Source: Rhodohalobacter barkolensis
Lineage (GTDB): Bacteria; Bacteroidota; Rhodothermia; Balneolales; Balneolaceae
Reading direction: 5' to 3'
Assembly: GCF_002834295.1 (NCBI RefSeq)
Contig: NZ_PISP01000006.1
Span: forward strand, 1-64,000
Length of the DNA: 64,000 nt
The position numbers were made by a program, and so were the translations under genes. Under the pieces are notes generated by a model. The model did no database searches. It was given only the letters and a program-made list of their open reading frames with translations, and had not been told where the DNA came from. Shown piece by piece: positions 52,564 to 61,618 of the stretch (positions are counted from its first letter, which is position 1; every line of letters begins with the position of its first letter).

Positions 52564-53316
52564 TTAATTAAAAGTAATGATCCCCGAATCGGGTATAGTT
52601 GCCGTGGATATGAGAACTTTTTCCTGCTCATTTGCCAATTCAATGGATTCATAAGACTCTACCCCGTTCCGGTGATAGATCGTTACCTCCGCCATCCCGT
52701 TTTCGGGATTCCCGTCTTCACACCCATTTCGTGAGAAGAGGTTTGTGTAGATTTCATAATCGCCCTCCTTCGGGGCCGCAATATTCCAGACCTCATAGCC
52801 GGGGCCACAGGTATTATCAACCGTCAGCTCACCCTCAACTCCCTCAAATGTTCTGCTGTTATACATGAACTCGTTTCCATCCGGATCTACTACATGAAGG
52901 TCCACATCGTGATTTGCTGTACTCCAGGACATCACTACAACCAGAAACCGTGCATCCCCTTCAATTTTTTCCAGATCTTCCTCACAACCGGCACGGCCCT
53001 GTTCACACTGTTCCAGTTCCTCACGTGTTGATTCAGCCTCTTCTTCCATCTCACGAATCTGCTGCTCCAACTCCTCAATCAATCTCAACTGATCTGCCGG
53101 CTCCTCCTCATCAAGCCTGGGAATCAATTCAGAAATCTCTTCAACTGATAAGCCAAGAGCCGCAATCTCCTCAGCAATGCGCTGTTGCTCTTCATACTCC
53201 TCAACCGGAACATCCATTTTGGGTACAATCACATATAAAATGATTACCGCCCCCAGTGCTCCCGAAAGCAGGTCCAGAAATGACGCCCCAAATACGTTAA
53301 TCTGCTTTTTAGCCAT
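52564..53316 (-). CDS. single-pass membrane protein with ExbD/MotB-like Asp, coiled coil and DUF2135-like domain
   Basis: 250 residues. The N-terminal helix INVFGASFLDLLSGALGAVI (continuing LYVIV) carries Asp15 at the position where ExbD/MotB-type stators keep their proton-binding Asp. A coiled coil follows (about 38-115, Glu-rich), then a beta-rich C-terminal domain (ARFLVVVMSWSTANHDVDLH, PDGNEFMYNSRTF, EGDYEIYTNLFSRNG) resembling DUF2135/YfaP. No peptidoglycan-binding OmpA domain. Its start overlaps the stop of the ExbB-like gene (TGATG), so the two are surely coupled. A stator partner role is inferred. Confidence 0.85.
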   Translation of the reverse strand: MAKKQINVFGASFLDLLSGALGAVIILYVIVPKMDVPVEEYEEQQRIAEEIAALGLSVEEISELIPRLDEEEPADQLRLIEELEQQIREMEEEAESTREELEQCEQGRAGCEEDLEKIEGDARFLVVVMSWSTANHDVDLHVVDPDGNEFMYNSRTFEGVEGELTVDNTCGPGYEVWNIAAPKEGDYEIYTNLFSRNGCEDGNPENGMAEVTIYHRNGVESYESIELANEQEKVLISTATIPDSGIITFN

Positions 53317-54134
53317 CAGGTCACATCAATTTTGTTGATGAAATGCTCAATCACATACTCTTCAATGTCGTGATGCAGGGTCTCAGTGGCCTCCTGTAGG
53401 CTGTGGTAGCTGAACATCATAATTAAGCTCAGGACCAGTGCAACGAGAGTAGTGTCAAATGCCACAGCAAGGGTTGATGTGATCAGGTCGATGTCTCCGG
53501 TATTGGCTATAGCCAGTGACTGGGAAATACCCAGAATGGTACCCACAAAACCGATGGACGGAATAGCCCATAAAAGGTACCGGATACCGGATTGGCGGCT
53601 TTCAGATTTATCCCTGTTGATCCGGCTTTGCGACTCCACAATCATAAAAGCAGACTCGGCAGACTGATTGGCCCTGAATTTTGTACACGCCTTTTTTACG
53701 ATCTGCAGAAGAAAGTAATCTTCGCCTTGACCCTCACTGTACTTCTGCTGAAGATATTGGCTGATTCGAAGACGAATCTTATTGATTTCGGTTTCCCCGA
53801 TCACTCTGTGCTCCTCTTCCGGCAGTAATTCAGTAGAGAAATAGGCCCGCTCAAATCGATTTTTTCTGCTTTGGAAACGGATCTCCAATAGCCCCCACAC
53901 AAAACAGAAAATGGTGATAAACTGAACATATCCACCGGCTGACAGACTCCCGCCCAGCAGGATGGAGATGCGGTGCAGTGAAGGAAAGATTTCACTTCCT
54001 GTGTTGATGTAAATGAGAACGATAATCGCCTGGATAAATAAGGCCGTTGCAAATGCCAGTAGTACCCTGTTAGCCCGATCCAGCGAGTTCGATGATTTTG
54101 TCAAAATAGTGCTGTTGAATGATCCTTTGCCCAA
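53316..54134 (-). CDS. MotA/TolQ/ExbB-family proton-channel subunit
   Basis: 272 residues, first gene of the operon. Four predicted TM segments: about 24-43 (NRVLLAFATALFIQAIIVLI), 70-85 (FITIFCFVWGLLEI), 187-208 and 225-245. The two C-terminal helices contain the ExbB/TolQ signature IPSIGFVGTILGISQSL and AFDTTLVALVLSLIMMF, with a large cytosolic region between helices 2 and 3. Family members use ion flow to drive work across the envelope. With the Asp-bearing partner next to it this is a complete minimal stator pair. No TonB or flagellar genes are near. Confidence 0.88.
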   Translation of the reverse strand: MGKGSFNSTILTKSSNSLDRANRVLLAFATALFIQAIIVLIYINTGSEIFPSLHRISILLGGSLSAGGYVQFITIFCFVWGLLEIRFQSRKNRFERAYFSTELLPEEEHRVIGETEINKIRLRISQYLQQKYSEGQGEDYFLLQIVKKACTKFRANQSAESAFMIVESQSRINRDKSESRQSGIRYLLWAIPSIGFVGTILGISQSLAIANTGDIDLITSTLAVAFDTTLVALVLSLIMMFSYHSLQEATETLHHDIEEYVIEHFINKIDVT

Positions 54135-54715
54135 ATAAAATCACAAAAAACAGTACTGACAATTTTATGTGATGAACGGTTTATAAAACGTGACGAAATG
54201 CATACTAAACACTTCTCAGAGACTCTAACGAGCGGTTAAAACCTTTTATCCCAATCTTACCTCCCTTTAAAAAACTGAACCAATTCTGTCGGAACGAGAA
54301 AATTTACCCCCCTATTTTTCCAATTGCTAAACAGCCTTGCATGGAGGATCAAAGACGAAGTCACAGTAAAGATCACTATCACTACAAATAATCCTATCAA
54401 CTCCCTACAAGTAAAAGATGTAGATTTTAAATATTGGTTTGAGGGTATTCTTATCAACGGGGACGGTTATTTCCTTTAAAGTATTTGGAGTTGAAAGTAT
54501 GATCAATCAGCAGTGATGTGTGGTGACATTCCACTTCATAAAAGGTATTAGATCAATATTAAAGTACAGACTCAGAATCCCCAGGAGTTTAAGGCGATGA
54601 TATTGCGGGAGAATAAGTTGGAAGAAAAGAGTATACACTTTAAGAGGAAACTTTGACGTTGGACACATTGTTAATTATACAGAGAGCAAAAATTCATTTA
54701 ATGAAATGAAATATT
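54135..54715. other. 580-base intergenic stretch between the phospho-signalling operon and the next plus-strand gene
   Basis: Contains the divergent upstream regions. A 66-residue minus-strand frame with a TTG start (54257-54457) has one TM-like segment but no recognisable relatives. No strong terminator or repeat is seen; the promoter of the seven-gene operon should lie here or just inside. Confidence 0.45.
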
Positions 54716-55009
54716 ATGCCACTTTTAGATAGAAGCGATTTAAAATACGACTACGATTGGTCATCAGAAGCGGGTAAAGAACCCCGAAAGGAAGCAACAC
54801 AACAAAAACCTTCTAATACAAATGTTTTCCGCCCGAAAGAAGGCAATAAGGTACTTGATTTTATAAATGAGTATGCAAAAAGCCGCAATATCTCGGAAAA
54901 GGAAGAGGCACGTAATCTTGAACCTCTGCTTCAGAAAAGACTTGAAAAAGAGGATGGGATTTCCAAAGGGGAATTGGAAGAATGGTTGGATACGCAGCGA
55001 AAACAGTAA
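54716..55009 (+). CDS. small hypothetical protein
   Basis: 97 residues, highly charged and helical, ATG start. The N-terminal part (LLDRSDLKYDYDWSSEAGKE) is probably disordered, and the C-terminal part (KVLDFINEYAKSRNISEKEEARNLE) may form a short helical bundle. No family recognised. It is 79 bases ahead of the copper ATPase in the same orientation and could be cotranscribed. A role in metal handling is not supported by any motif; there are no Cys or His residues. Confidence 0.6.
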   Translation: MPLLDRSDLKYDYDWSSEAGKEPRKEATQQKPSNTNVFRPKEGNKVLDFINEYAKSRNISEKEEARNLEPLLQKRLEKEDGISKGELEEWLDTQRKQ

Positions 55010-55088
55010 TGTTACTTTAAGTTCAGAAAAAACATAGTCGGTGTCGGAATGGCCCGACTCCTCCAAAGACTTCTAAATAAACAACTGA

Positions 55089-57152
55089 ATGAAAAACAAA
55101 TCCGAAGCACACTCAAATCAACCAAATAATCATTCAGTAAAAGATGATCATAGTCCTGACGGTCATGATCACCACGATGAAAACGATCACGGTGACCACT
55201 CCCACCACGACCATCACAAAATGATGGTACAGGATTTCAAATTCCGTTTCTGGTGGGTGCTGGCCTTAACCATTCCGATTCTTGCACTCTCGCCTATGAT
55301 TCAACAGTTCATGGGAGTGGATTGGAGTTTTTCCGGTGACGAGTGGATTTTGGCCGCTCTCTCCACCGTGGTATTCTTCTTTGGCGGATGGCCGTTTTTA
55401 ACAGGCTTGGTGGATGAGCTTAAGGAAAAACAGCCCGGTATGATGACCCTCATCGGGCTGGCGATATCGATTGCCTACCTCTACAGTACAGCCGTTGTGT
55501 TTGGGTTTGAAGGAGATCTGCTTTACTGGGAGCTTGCCACACTGGTGGGCATCATGCTATTGGGCCACTGGGTCGAGATGCGGTCGGTAATGAGCGCATC
55601 ATCTGCTTTGGAAGAGCTTGCCGAATTGATTCCCGGAGAAGCACATTTAGTTAAAGAGGATGGATCTACCGAAGATGTATCCGTCGATCAGCTTCAAAAA
55701 GGAGACAAGGTTCTGATCAAACCCGGAGAAAAAGTACCGGCTGATGGGATTGTAGTTGATGGAAAATCCAGCGTTAATGAAGCCATGCTTACCGGAGAAT
55801 CCAAACCGGTGGATAAAACCGATGGGGACGAAGTCATTGGTGGGTCGGTCAACGAAAAAGGATCACTCACAATTGAAATTTCCAAAACTGGCGATGATTC
55901 TTTTCTATCGCAGGTCATGAACCTGGTGAAAGAGGCGCAAGAGAGCAAATCCAAAACACAGGATCTTGCCAACCGGGCAGCGTTTTGGTTAACAATCATT
56001 GCTATTACCGCCGGACTTCTCACCTTTGGAGCCTGGATATTTTTTACCGGCGAGAGTTTCGATTTTGCCATGAACCGAACCGTGGCCGTAATGGTGATTA
56101 CCTGTCCGCACGCGCTGGGACTGGCCATACCGCTGGTTGTGTCAATGTCTACCAGTATTGCCGCTTCTAACGGATTCCTGATCCGAAACCGTGTTGCTTT
56201 TGAACAGGCGCGAAACCTGGACGCTGTAATTTTCGACAAAACCGGAACGCTTACCGAAGGTACATTTACCGTTACCGATATCCTGAATTTTGACGATGAA
56301 TTTTCTGATGACGAAATCCTGAAATATGCTGCCTCGCTCGAAACCAACTCCGAGCACCCACTGGCCAAAGGGATTTTAGAAAAAGCGGACGACACGTTTG
56401 ATGTAGAAGAATTTGATTCCATTACCGGAAAAGGAATTCAGGGCAGGGCAAACGGTAAATCGGTGAAAGTCGTGAGTCCGGGCTACATTCGGGAACAGGA
56501 GATAAACTATCCTGAAGAACAGGTTGAAGAGATTTCTTCACAAGGAAAAACGGTCGTGTTTGTGGTGATTGACGACTCCCTGGCCGGAGCGATAGCCCTC
56601 GGAGATCAGATCCGGGAGTCGTCAAAAAGTGCAATCAAAGCCCTGCATGAGATGGGCATTGAGTGCATCATGCTGACCGGCGATAATCAACAAACCGCTG
56701 AATATGTGGCCGGTGAACTTGACATGGATCAGGTATTCGCTGAGGTGCTACCGGATGAAAAAGCCGATAAAGTGAAAGAGGTACAGGGACAGGGCAAACT
56801 CGTAGCCATGACCGGCGACGGTGTGAATGACGCTCCTGCTCTTGCAACTGCCGATATCGGAATTGCCATTGGCGCCGGATCGGATGTAGCGGTAGAGACC
56901 GGTGATATCGTGCTTGTTAAAAACAACCCGAAAGATGTGACAGCACTGATCAAGCTATCGAAGTCAACTTATGGGAAAATGGTACAAAATCTGTTCTGGG
57001 CTACCGGTTACAACGTAGTGGCCATTCCGCTTGCGGCCGGTACTCTCTATGCCTGGGGAATTATTTTAAGTCCTGCCGTGGGAGCAATTTTGATGTCGCT
57101 CAGTACGGTGATTGTAGCGATTAATGCGCGGCTCTTGAAGTTGGAAGAGTAG
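55089..57152 (+). CDS. copB: CopB-like P1B-type ATPase (CPH subclass), copper export
   Basis: 687-residue P-type ATPase. The N-terminal ~45 residues are His/Asp-rich (HDHHDENDHGDHSHHDHHK), the typical CopB metal-binding tail, with no CxxC domain. The membrane metal site reads C339-P340-H341 (ITCPHALGLA), defining the CPH/P1B-3 subclass linked to Cu(II)/Cu(I)/Ag. The phosphorylated Asp is D383 in DKTGTLT; TGES, TGDN and GDGVNDAPAL are intact. It would pump copper from the cytosol. This is the second copper-related locus in the window, 12 kb from cusA. Confidence 0.93.
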   Translation: MKNKSEAHSNQPNNHSVKDDHSPDGHDHHDENDHGDHSHHDHHKMMVQDFKFRFWWVLALTIPILALSPMIQQFMGVDWSFSGDEWILAALSTVVFFFGGWPFLTGLVDELKEKQPGMMTLIGLAISIAYLYSTAVVFGFEGDLLYWELATLVGIMLLGHWVEMRSVMSASSALEELAELIPGEAHLVKEDGSTEDVSVDQLQKGDKVLIKPGEKVPADGIVVDGKSSVNEAMLTGESKPVDKTDGDEVIGGSVNEKGSLTIEISKTGDDSFLSQVMNLVKEAQESKSKTQDLANRAAFWLTIIAITAGLLTFGAWIFFTGESFDFAMNRTVAVMVITCPHALGLAIPLVVSMSTSIAASNGFLIRNRVAFEQARNLDAVIFDKTGTLTEGTFTVTDILNFDDEFSDDEILKYAASLETNSEHPLAKGILEKADDTFDVEEFDSITGKGIQGRANGKSVKVVSPGYIREQEINYPEEQVEEISSQGKTVVFVVIDDSLAGAIALGDQIRESSKSAIKALHEMGIECIMLTGDNQQTAEYVAGELDMDQVFAEVLPDEKADKVKEVQGQGKLVAMTGDGVNDAPALATADIGIAIGAGSDVAVETGDIVLVKNNPKDVTALIKLSKSTYGKMVQNLFWATGYNVVAIPLAAGTLYAWGIILSPAVGAILMSLSTVIVAINARLLKLEE

Positions 57153-57293
57153 TTTTTGATTCAAGATTTTAAAATGGGCTCTAAACCCAAAGGAGCATAA
57201 AAATAATTTCTTTTCTACAAGAGAAGTTTACCCGGTGGTTCTTTTGAGTCATTTCTATATATTTAAAATGAACACTACTTAATCTCTTGCCCT

Positions 57294-60200
57294 ATGTCCT
57301 ATCGCTACAATTTTTTAGCTTCTATTCTGATCTTTTTGATCGCAGCACCTTCACTCTTTTCTCAGGGAACCCAGCTTCTGCGTGAACCTACAATTTCCGA
57401 GAACAGTATTGTTTTTGTTCACGCCTACGACCTTTGGAAAGTTCCACTCTCAGGTGGTAAAGCAACCCGCCTTACAAGCAATATCGGGGGTGAAAGAGCG
57501 CCTCATTTTTCTCCCGATGGCAGTATGGTCGCCTTCACAGGACAATACGACGGCAACTCTGATGTATATGTGGTTTCAGCTGATGGCGGGTCACCCGAAC
57601 GTCTAACCTGGCACCCCGGGGATGATGTAGTAACAGGCTGGTCACCGGATGGGAAGATCCTGTTCCGTTCATCACGTGATGGCCATCCCACTCAGACAAA
57701 TAGAATATGGAAGGTAAGCCCTGACGGAGGTACGCCCACTGTACTACCAATTCCGCGAATCGCCAGTGGTGATATATCTCCCGACGGACAATATATCGCA
57801 TACAATCCCATAACATTCTGGGATCCCGAATGGAGGAACTATCGCGGCGGGCAGGCGCAGCCAATCTGGATCGTCGATCTTGAATCATACGACCTCATTC
57901 AAACCCCAAGAACCGACAATGAACGCCATACCGATCCGGCCTGGCTCGGAGATGATGTGTTCTATCTGTCTGAAAGAGATTACGCAAACAATATTTGGTC
58001 CTACAATCCTCAAACCGGTGAAGAGAAGCAGTGGACATTTCACTCGCAGTTTGATGCAAAAAATATTGACGCCGGTTTTGGCATGGTCGTCTATGAACAA
58101 GGCGGATACCTGCATCTACTGGATCCTGAAACCGGAAACAGTGAGCAACTTGAGATAGACGTAGCCGGTGATATGAGCTATGGCCGCACCCGGTGGGAGG
58201 AACCATCGGCCGGAAATCTGAGTAACGCCTCAATTTCACCTACCGGAAAACGAGCGGTATTCGAATACAGGGGTGAGATCATAACGGTACCAAAGGAAGA
58301 CGGAACATGGCGTAACCTTACAAACTCATCCTCTTCAGCAGAACGATATCCTGTTTGGTCACCCCAGGGTGATAAAATTGCCTGGTTTTCTGATAAAAGC
58401 GGGGAATATACACTCATGATTTCTGACCAGTTTGGTTTGGAAGAACCCCGGATGATTGAACTCCCCAACCCAACATTCTATTTCCGTCCGGATTGGTCGC
58501 CCGACGGACAGCACATCGCTTACACCGATACGGACTACAACCTCTGGTATGTTAATGTAGAATCAGGTGATGCCGAGCTTGTAGACACCGATGGATACGC
58601 ACACCCAAATCGCACTTTGAATCCGGTATGGTCGCCCGATAGCCAATGGATTGCCTATGTGAAGCTTCTCGACAACCAGTTCAAAGCTCTTCATGTACAC
58701 AATGTGGAAACAGGTGAGACACATCAACTGACTGATGGCATGTCGGATACAATTACTCCGGCGTGGAGCGAAGACGGTAAGTACATCTGGTTCCTGGCCA
58801 GCACCAACTATGGACTAAATACCGGCTGGCTAGATATGAGTTCATACAACATGCCGGTTACACGTGCCCTCTATATGATTGTGCTCAATGACGATGAACC
58901 ATCGCCGCTACTGCCGAAAAGTGATGATGAAATTGCAGAATCAGAAAATAAAGAAGATGACAGTGATGAATCTGAAGATGAAATCAGAGTAGTTATTGAC
59001 ACTGAAGGCATCGCTGAACGCACCTTGGCTATAAGTATTCCCGAACGGAACTATACAGGACTTTTGCCCGGCCCCGGAGGTTCAGTTTTCTATACGGAAG
59101 CAGTCCCGAACGAAGGAACCAGGCTTCATAAATATGATCTTGATACGCAGGAAAGCAGCCTTTTCATGGCCGGTTTTAATGAGGGAGCGGTTTCTCACGA
59201 CAGAAAATCCCTGCTCTACAGAAGCGGCAGCACCTGGGGGATAGCAGAAACAGCCACCGGTGAAAAATCACCCGCCGACGGCGCAATTGACATTTCAGGT
59301 ATTAACGTAAAAGTTAATCCCAATGAAGAGTTTACCCAGATTTTCCGTGATGGATGGCGTTTTATGCGAGACTTCCTCTATGTTGACAACATTCACGGCG
59401 CTCCCTGGGAACAAGTTTATGAGTGGTACGCTCCCTGGGTTGAACACGCCAAACACCGCTCTGACCTGAATTACGTATTGGATATCATGAGTGGTGAGGC
59501 AGCTGTTGGTCACTCATATGTGGGAGGCGGTGACTTTCCGGATCTTGAAGAGGTTCAGGCCGGTCTGCTCGGGGCAGATATCTCCCTGCAAAACAGCAGA
59601 TTTCGAATCGACAAGATCTACACTGCAGAAAGCTGGAATCCTGATTTAAGGGCGCCACTTTCAGGCCCGGGATTAGACGTGAATGAGGGAGACTTCATTC
59701 TGGCTGTAAATGGGAATCCCATCAGCCCGGACGAAAATTTTTACAGCTATTTTGAAGGCACGGTAAACCGTCAGGTTCAGTTGCTCATAAACGATACACC
59801 CGACGAAGAGGGTGCCCGTCTCGTGACAGTCGTTCCAATTGCCAATGAAGGTGGTTTGAGAACCCGGGACTGGGTAGAAACCAACCGGCGAATGGTTGAT
59901 GAGATGTCTGACGGACAGCTTGCTTATGTGTGGGTACCTAATACAGGCCAGGGCGGCTACACTTACTTCAACCGTTACTATTTTTCACAGCAAGACAAAC
60001 TCGGCGCAGTGATTGATGAACGAAATAACGGCGGAGGGTCAGCTGCAGATTATATGGTCGATATCATGGCTAGGGAACTACACGGGTTTTTTAACAGTAA
60101 AGCAGGTGACCGAAAACCGTTTACTACACCGGGTGCCGGAATATGGGGACCCAAAGTAATGGTGATGAACGAACGAGCCGGCTCAGGCGGAGACCTCCTT

Positions 60201-60554
60201 CCATTTCTTTTCAGAAAGATGGAGATTGGCCCGCTGGTTGGAACCAAAACCTGGGGAGGACTAGTGGGAACTTGGGATACGCCACCCTTTATAGATGGCG
60301 GATATTTTGTAGCACCTCGCGGTGGGTTCTATAACCTTGACGGAGAGTGGGATGTAGAAGGAGAAGGCGTAGAGCCCGATATTGAAGTGATCCAAACTCC
60401 AAAAGAGGTCATTGAAGGCCACGATCCTCAGCTGGAACGCGCGGTTGAAGAAGCACTGCGGATGCTCCAAAACTATGAAAATCCGATAGTGCCCACCCCT
60501 GAAGATCCCGTACGATGGAAACGTCCTGACCGATTTGAAATGGATAACGAGTAA
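57294..60554 (+). CDS. secreted tricorn-like S41 family protease
   Basis: 1086 residues with a signal peptide (NFLASILIFLIAAPSLFSQG). N-terminal WD40/PD40-type propeller repeats (APHFSPDGSMVAFTG, YPVWSPQGDKIAWFSD, PDWSPDGQHIAYTDTD), then a C1-like region, a PDZ domain (GPGLDVNEGDFILAVNGNPI) and an S41 peptidase domain. The nucleophile is S964 in ERAGSGGD, with GHSYVGGGD as the probable His motif. An acidic insert (about 540-565, rich in E and D) separates propeller and core. In this setting it would cut peptides in the periplasm. The start is a plain ATG; upstream terminator not seen. Confidence 0.93.
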   Translation: MSYRYNFLASILIFLIAAPSLFSQGTQLLREPTISENSIVFVHAYDLWKVPLSGGKATRLTSNIGGERAPHFSPDGSMVAFTGQYDGNSDVYVVSADGGSPERLTWHPGDDVVTGWSPDGKILFRSSRDGHPTQTNRIWKVSPDGGTPTVLPIPRIASGDISPDGQYIAYNPITFWDPEWRNYRGGQAQPIWIVDLESYDLIQTPRTDNERHTDPAWLGDDVFYLSERDYANNIWSYNPQTGEEKQWTFHSQFDAKNIDAGFGMVVYEQGGYLHLLDPETGNSEQLEIDVAGDMSYGRTRWEEPSAGNLSNASISPTGKRAVFEYRGEIITVPKEDGTWRNLTNSSSSAERYPVWSPQGDKIAWFSDKSGEYTLMISDQFGLEEPRMIELPNPTFYFRPDWSPDGQHIAYTDTDYNLWYVNVESGDAELVDTDGYAHPNRTLNPVWSPDSQWIAYVKLLDNQFKALHVHNVETGETHQLTDGMSDTITPAWSEDGKYIWFLASTNYGLNTGWLDMSSYNMPVTRALYMIVLNDDEPSPLLPKSDDEIAESENKEDDSDESEDEIRVVIDTEGIAERTLAISIPERNYTGLLPGPGGSVFYTEAVPNEGTRLHKYDLDTQESSLFMAGFNEGAVSHDRKSLLYRSGSTWGIAETATGEKSPADGAIDISGINVKVNPNEEFTQIFRDGWRFMRDFLYVDNIHGAPWEQVYEWYAPWVEHAKHRSDLNYVLDIMSGEAAVGHSYVGGGDFPDLEEVQAGLLGADISLQNSRFRIDKIYTAESWNPDLRAPLSGPGLDVNEGDFILAVNGNPISPDENFYSYFEGTVNRQVQLLINDTPDEEGARLVTVVPIANEGGLRTRDWVETNRRMVDEMSDGQLAYVWVPNTGQGGYTYFNRYYFSQQDKLGAVIDERNNGGGSAADYMVDIMARELHGFFNSKAGDRKPFTTPGAGIWGPKVMVMNERAGSGGDLLPFLFRKMEIGPLVGTKTWGGLVGTWDTPPFIDGGYFVAPRGGFYNLDGEWDVEGEGVEPDIEVIQTPKEVIEGHDPQLERAVEEALRMLQNYENPIVPTPEDPVRWKRPDRFEMDNE

Positions 60555-60737
60555 TAGAAAATTTGGTCATCAAAAATTTCAGAGCATTATTTAAAGCAAA
60601 AACGGAAGTCTCCCCACCAATGGAGAGACTGAGAGGAGTGCTGAACAGATTTTTCAAGTATTGAATTAAATCCTCATATATCACCTTTTATAAAGAGAAA
60701 ACCGATGACAATTTTCATAAACCGATCTTAGTGTTTT

Positions 60738-61409
60738 ATGGACATTCAAAACAAAACAGCAATTGTAACAGGTGCCAGTCGAGGAATTGGACTGGCGATT
60801 TCAAAAGCACTCATCAATGAAGGCGTAACCGTTGCAGGATGGAGCCGGAATCCACCCGATTCGTTCACCAATGAATATTTTCACCATATCAAAGTGGATT
60901 TAACCGTCGAGTACTTAGTCAAAGCAGCTTATGAGAAAACCGTAAAAAAGTTGGGCAGTTTTATCCCTATCCTCATCAACAATGCAGGAATGGGATACCG
61001 CGGGCCTACCGAGGAGATGCCAAGCGACAAGTGGCGACAGCTTTTTGACCTGAATGTGCACGGTCTGTTTTATACAACAAAGCACGTGATACCTCAGATG
61101 AAAAAAGAGAACTCAGGTCACATCATTAACATTGGGTCGGGAGCGGGCACAAACGGTATTGCAGAAATGAGTTGTTACTGCGGCACCAAATTCGCCGTCA
61201 ACGGAATCACAGAATCACTCCACCAGGAGCTTCGTGATTTTGGGATCAAGGTCAGCTGTCTGTCTCCGGGATCTGTGGATACCGGATTCTCCCAATCAAA
61301 GAAAAACAAACTGATGCCTGAGGATTTGGCCGCATCTGTCGTCCACATGCTCAGGTGTCCGAAAAACTTCCACTACACAGATGTTCAGGTTCGGCCGCTG
61401 CAGCCTTAA
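60738..61409 (+). CDS. short-chain dehydrogenase/reductase (SDR)
   Basis: 223 residues. Classical SDR features are the TGASRGIGLA cofactor loop, NNAGMG, INIGSGAG with the catalytic Ser (GSGAG), and YCGTK with catalytic Tyr and Lys. VSCLSPGSVDTGF follows. An SGWSR-like stretch (AGWSRNP) after beta-2 suggests NADPH use. The C-terminus is short. It could be a 3-oxoacyl-ACP reductase-like enzyme, but the substrate is not known. Confidence 0.9.
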   Translation: MDIQNKTAIVTGASRGIGLAISKALINEGVTVAGWSRNPPDSFTNEYFHHIKVDLTVEYLVKAAYEKTVKKLGSFIPILINNAGMGYRGPTEEMPSDKWRQLFDLNVHGLFYTTKHVIPQMKKENSGHIINIGSGAGTNGIAEMSCYCGTKFAVNGITESLHQELRDFGIKVSCLSPGSVDTGFSQSKKNKLMPEDLAASVVHMLRCPKNFHYTDVQVRPLQP

Positions 61410-61618
61410 AATACTTTAGTGGAAACGTGATTGAAATTTATGAAGCGGGATTCAGTAAAACAGATGCTCTGTATAAAGCTTTACTCGTAATACAGAATTC
61501 TGCCGTAATTAAGTTGGTGTTAAAATAGATTCCTGCATTTAGCGGAACTACCATTTCATATCATTCATTTTATTAATAAGTGACTTATTGGGTTAATCAA
61601 AATTAAGAGGCGAATACA

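Noticed and set aside
45260-54134. Reading the seven-gene operon as a T6SS or a Zorya defence locus.
   Set aside because: No Tss genes, VgrG or Hcp, and no ZorC/ZorD helicase or nuclease in or next to the operon. Only parts of the composition are shared.
54257-54457. 66-residue minus-strand frame with a TM-like segment upstream of the ExbB-like gene.
   Set aside because: TTG start, no recognisable family, odd composition. It may be a chance frame or decayed gene, so it is only mentioned in the intergenic entry.
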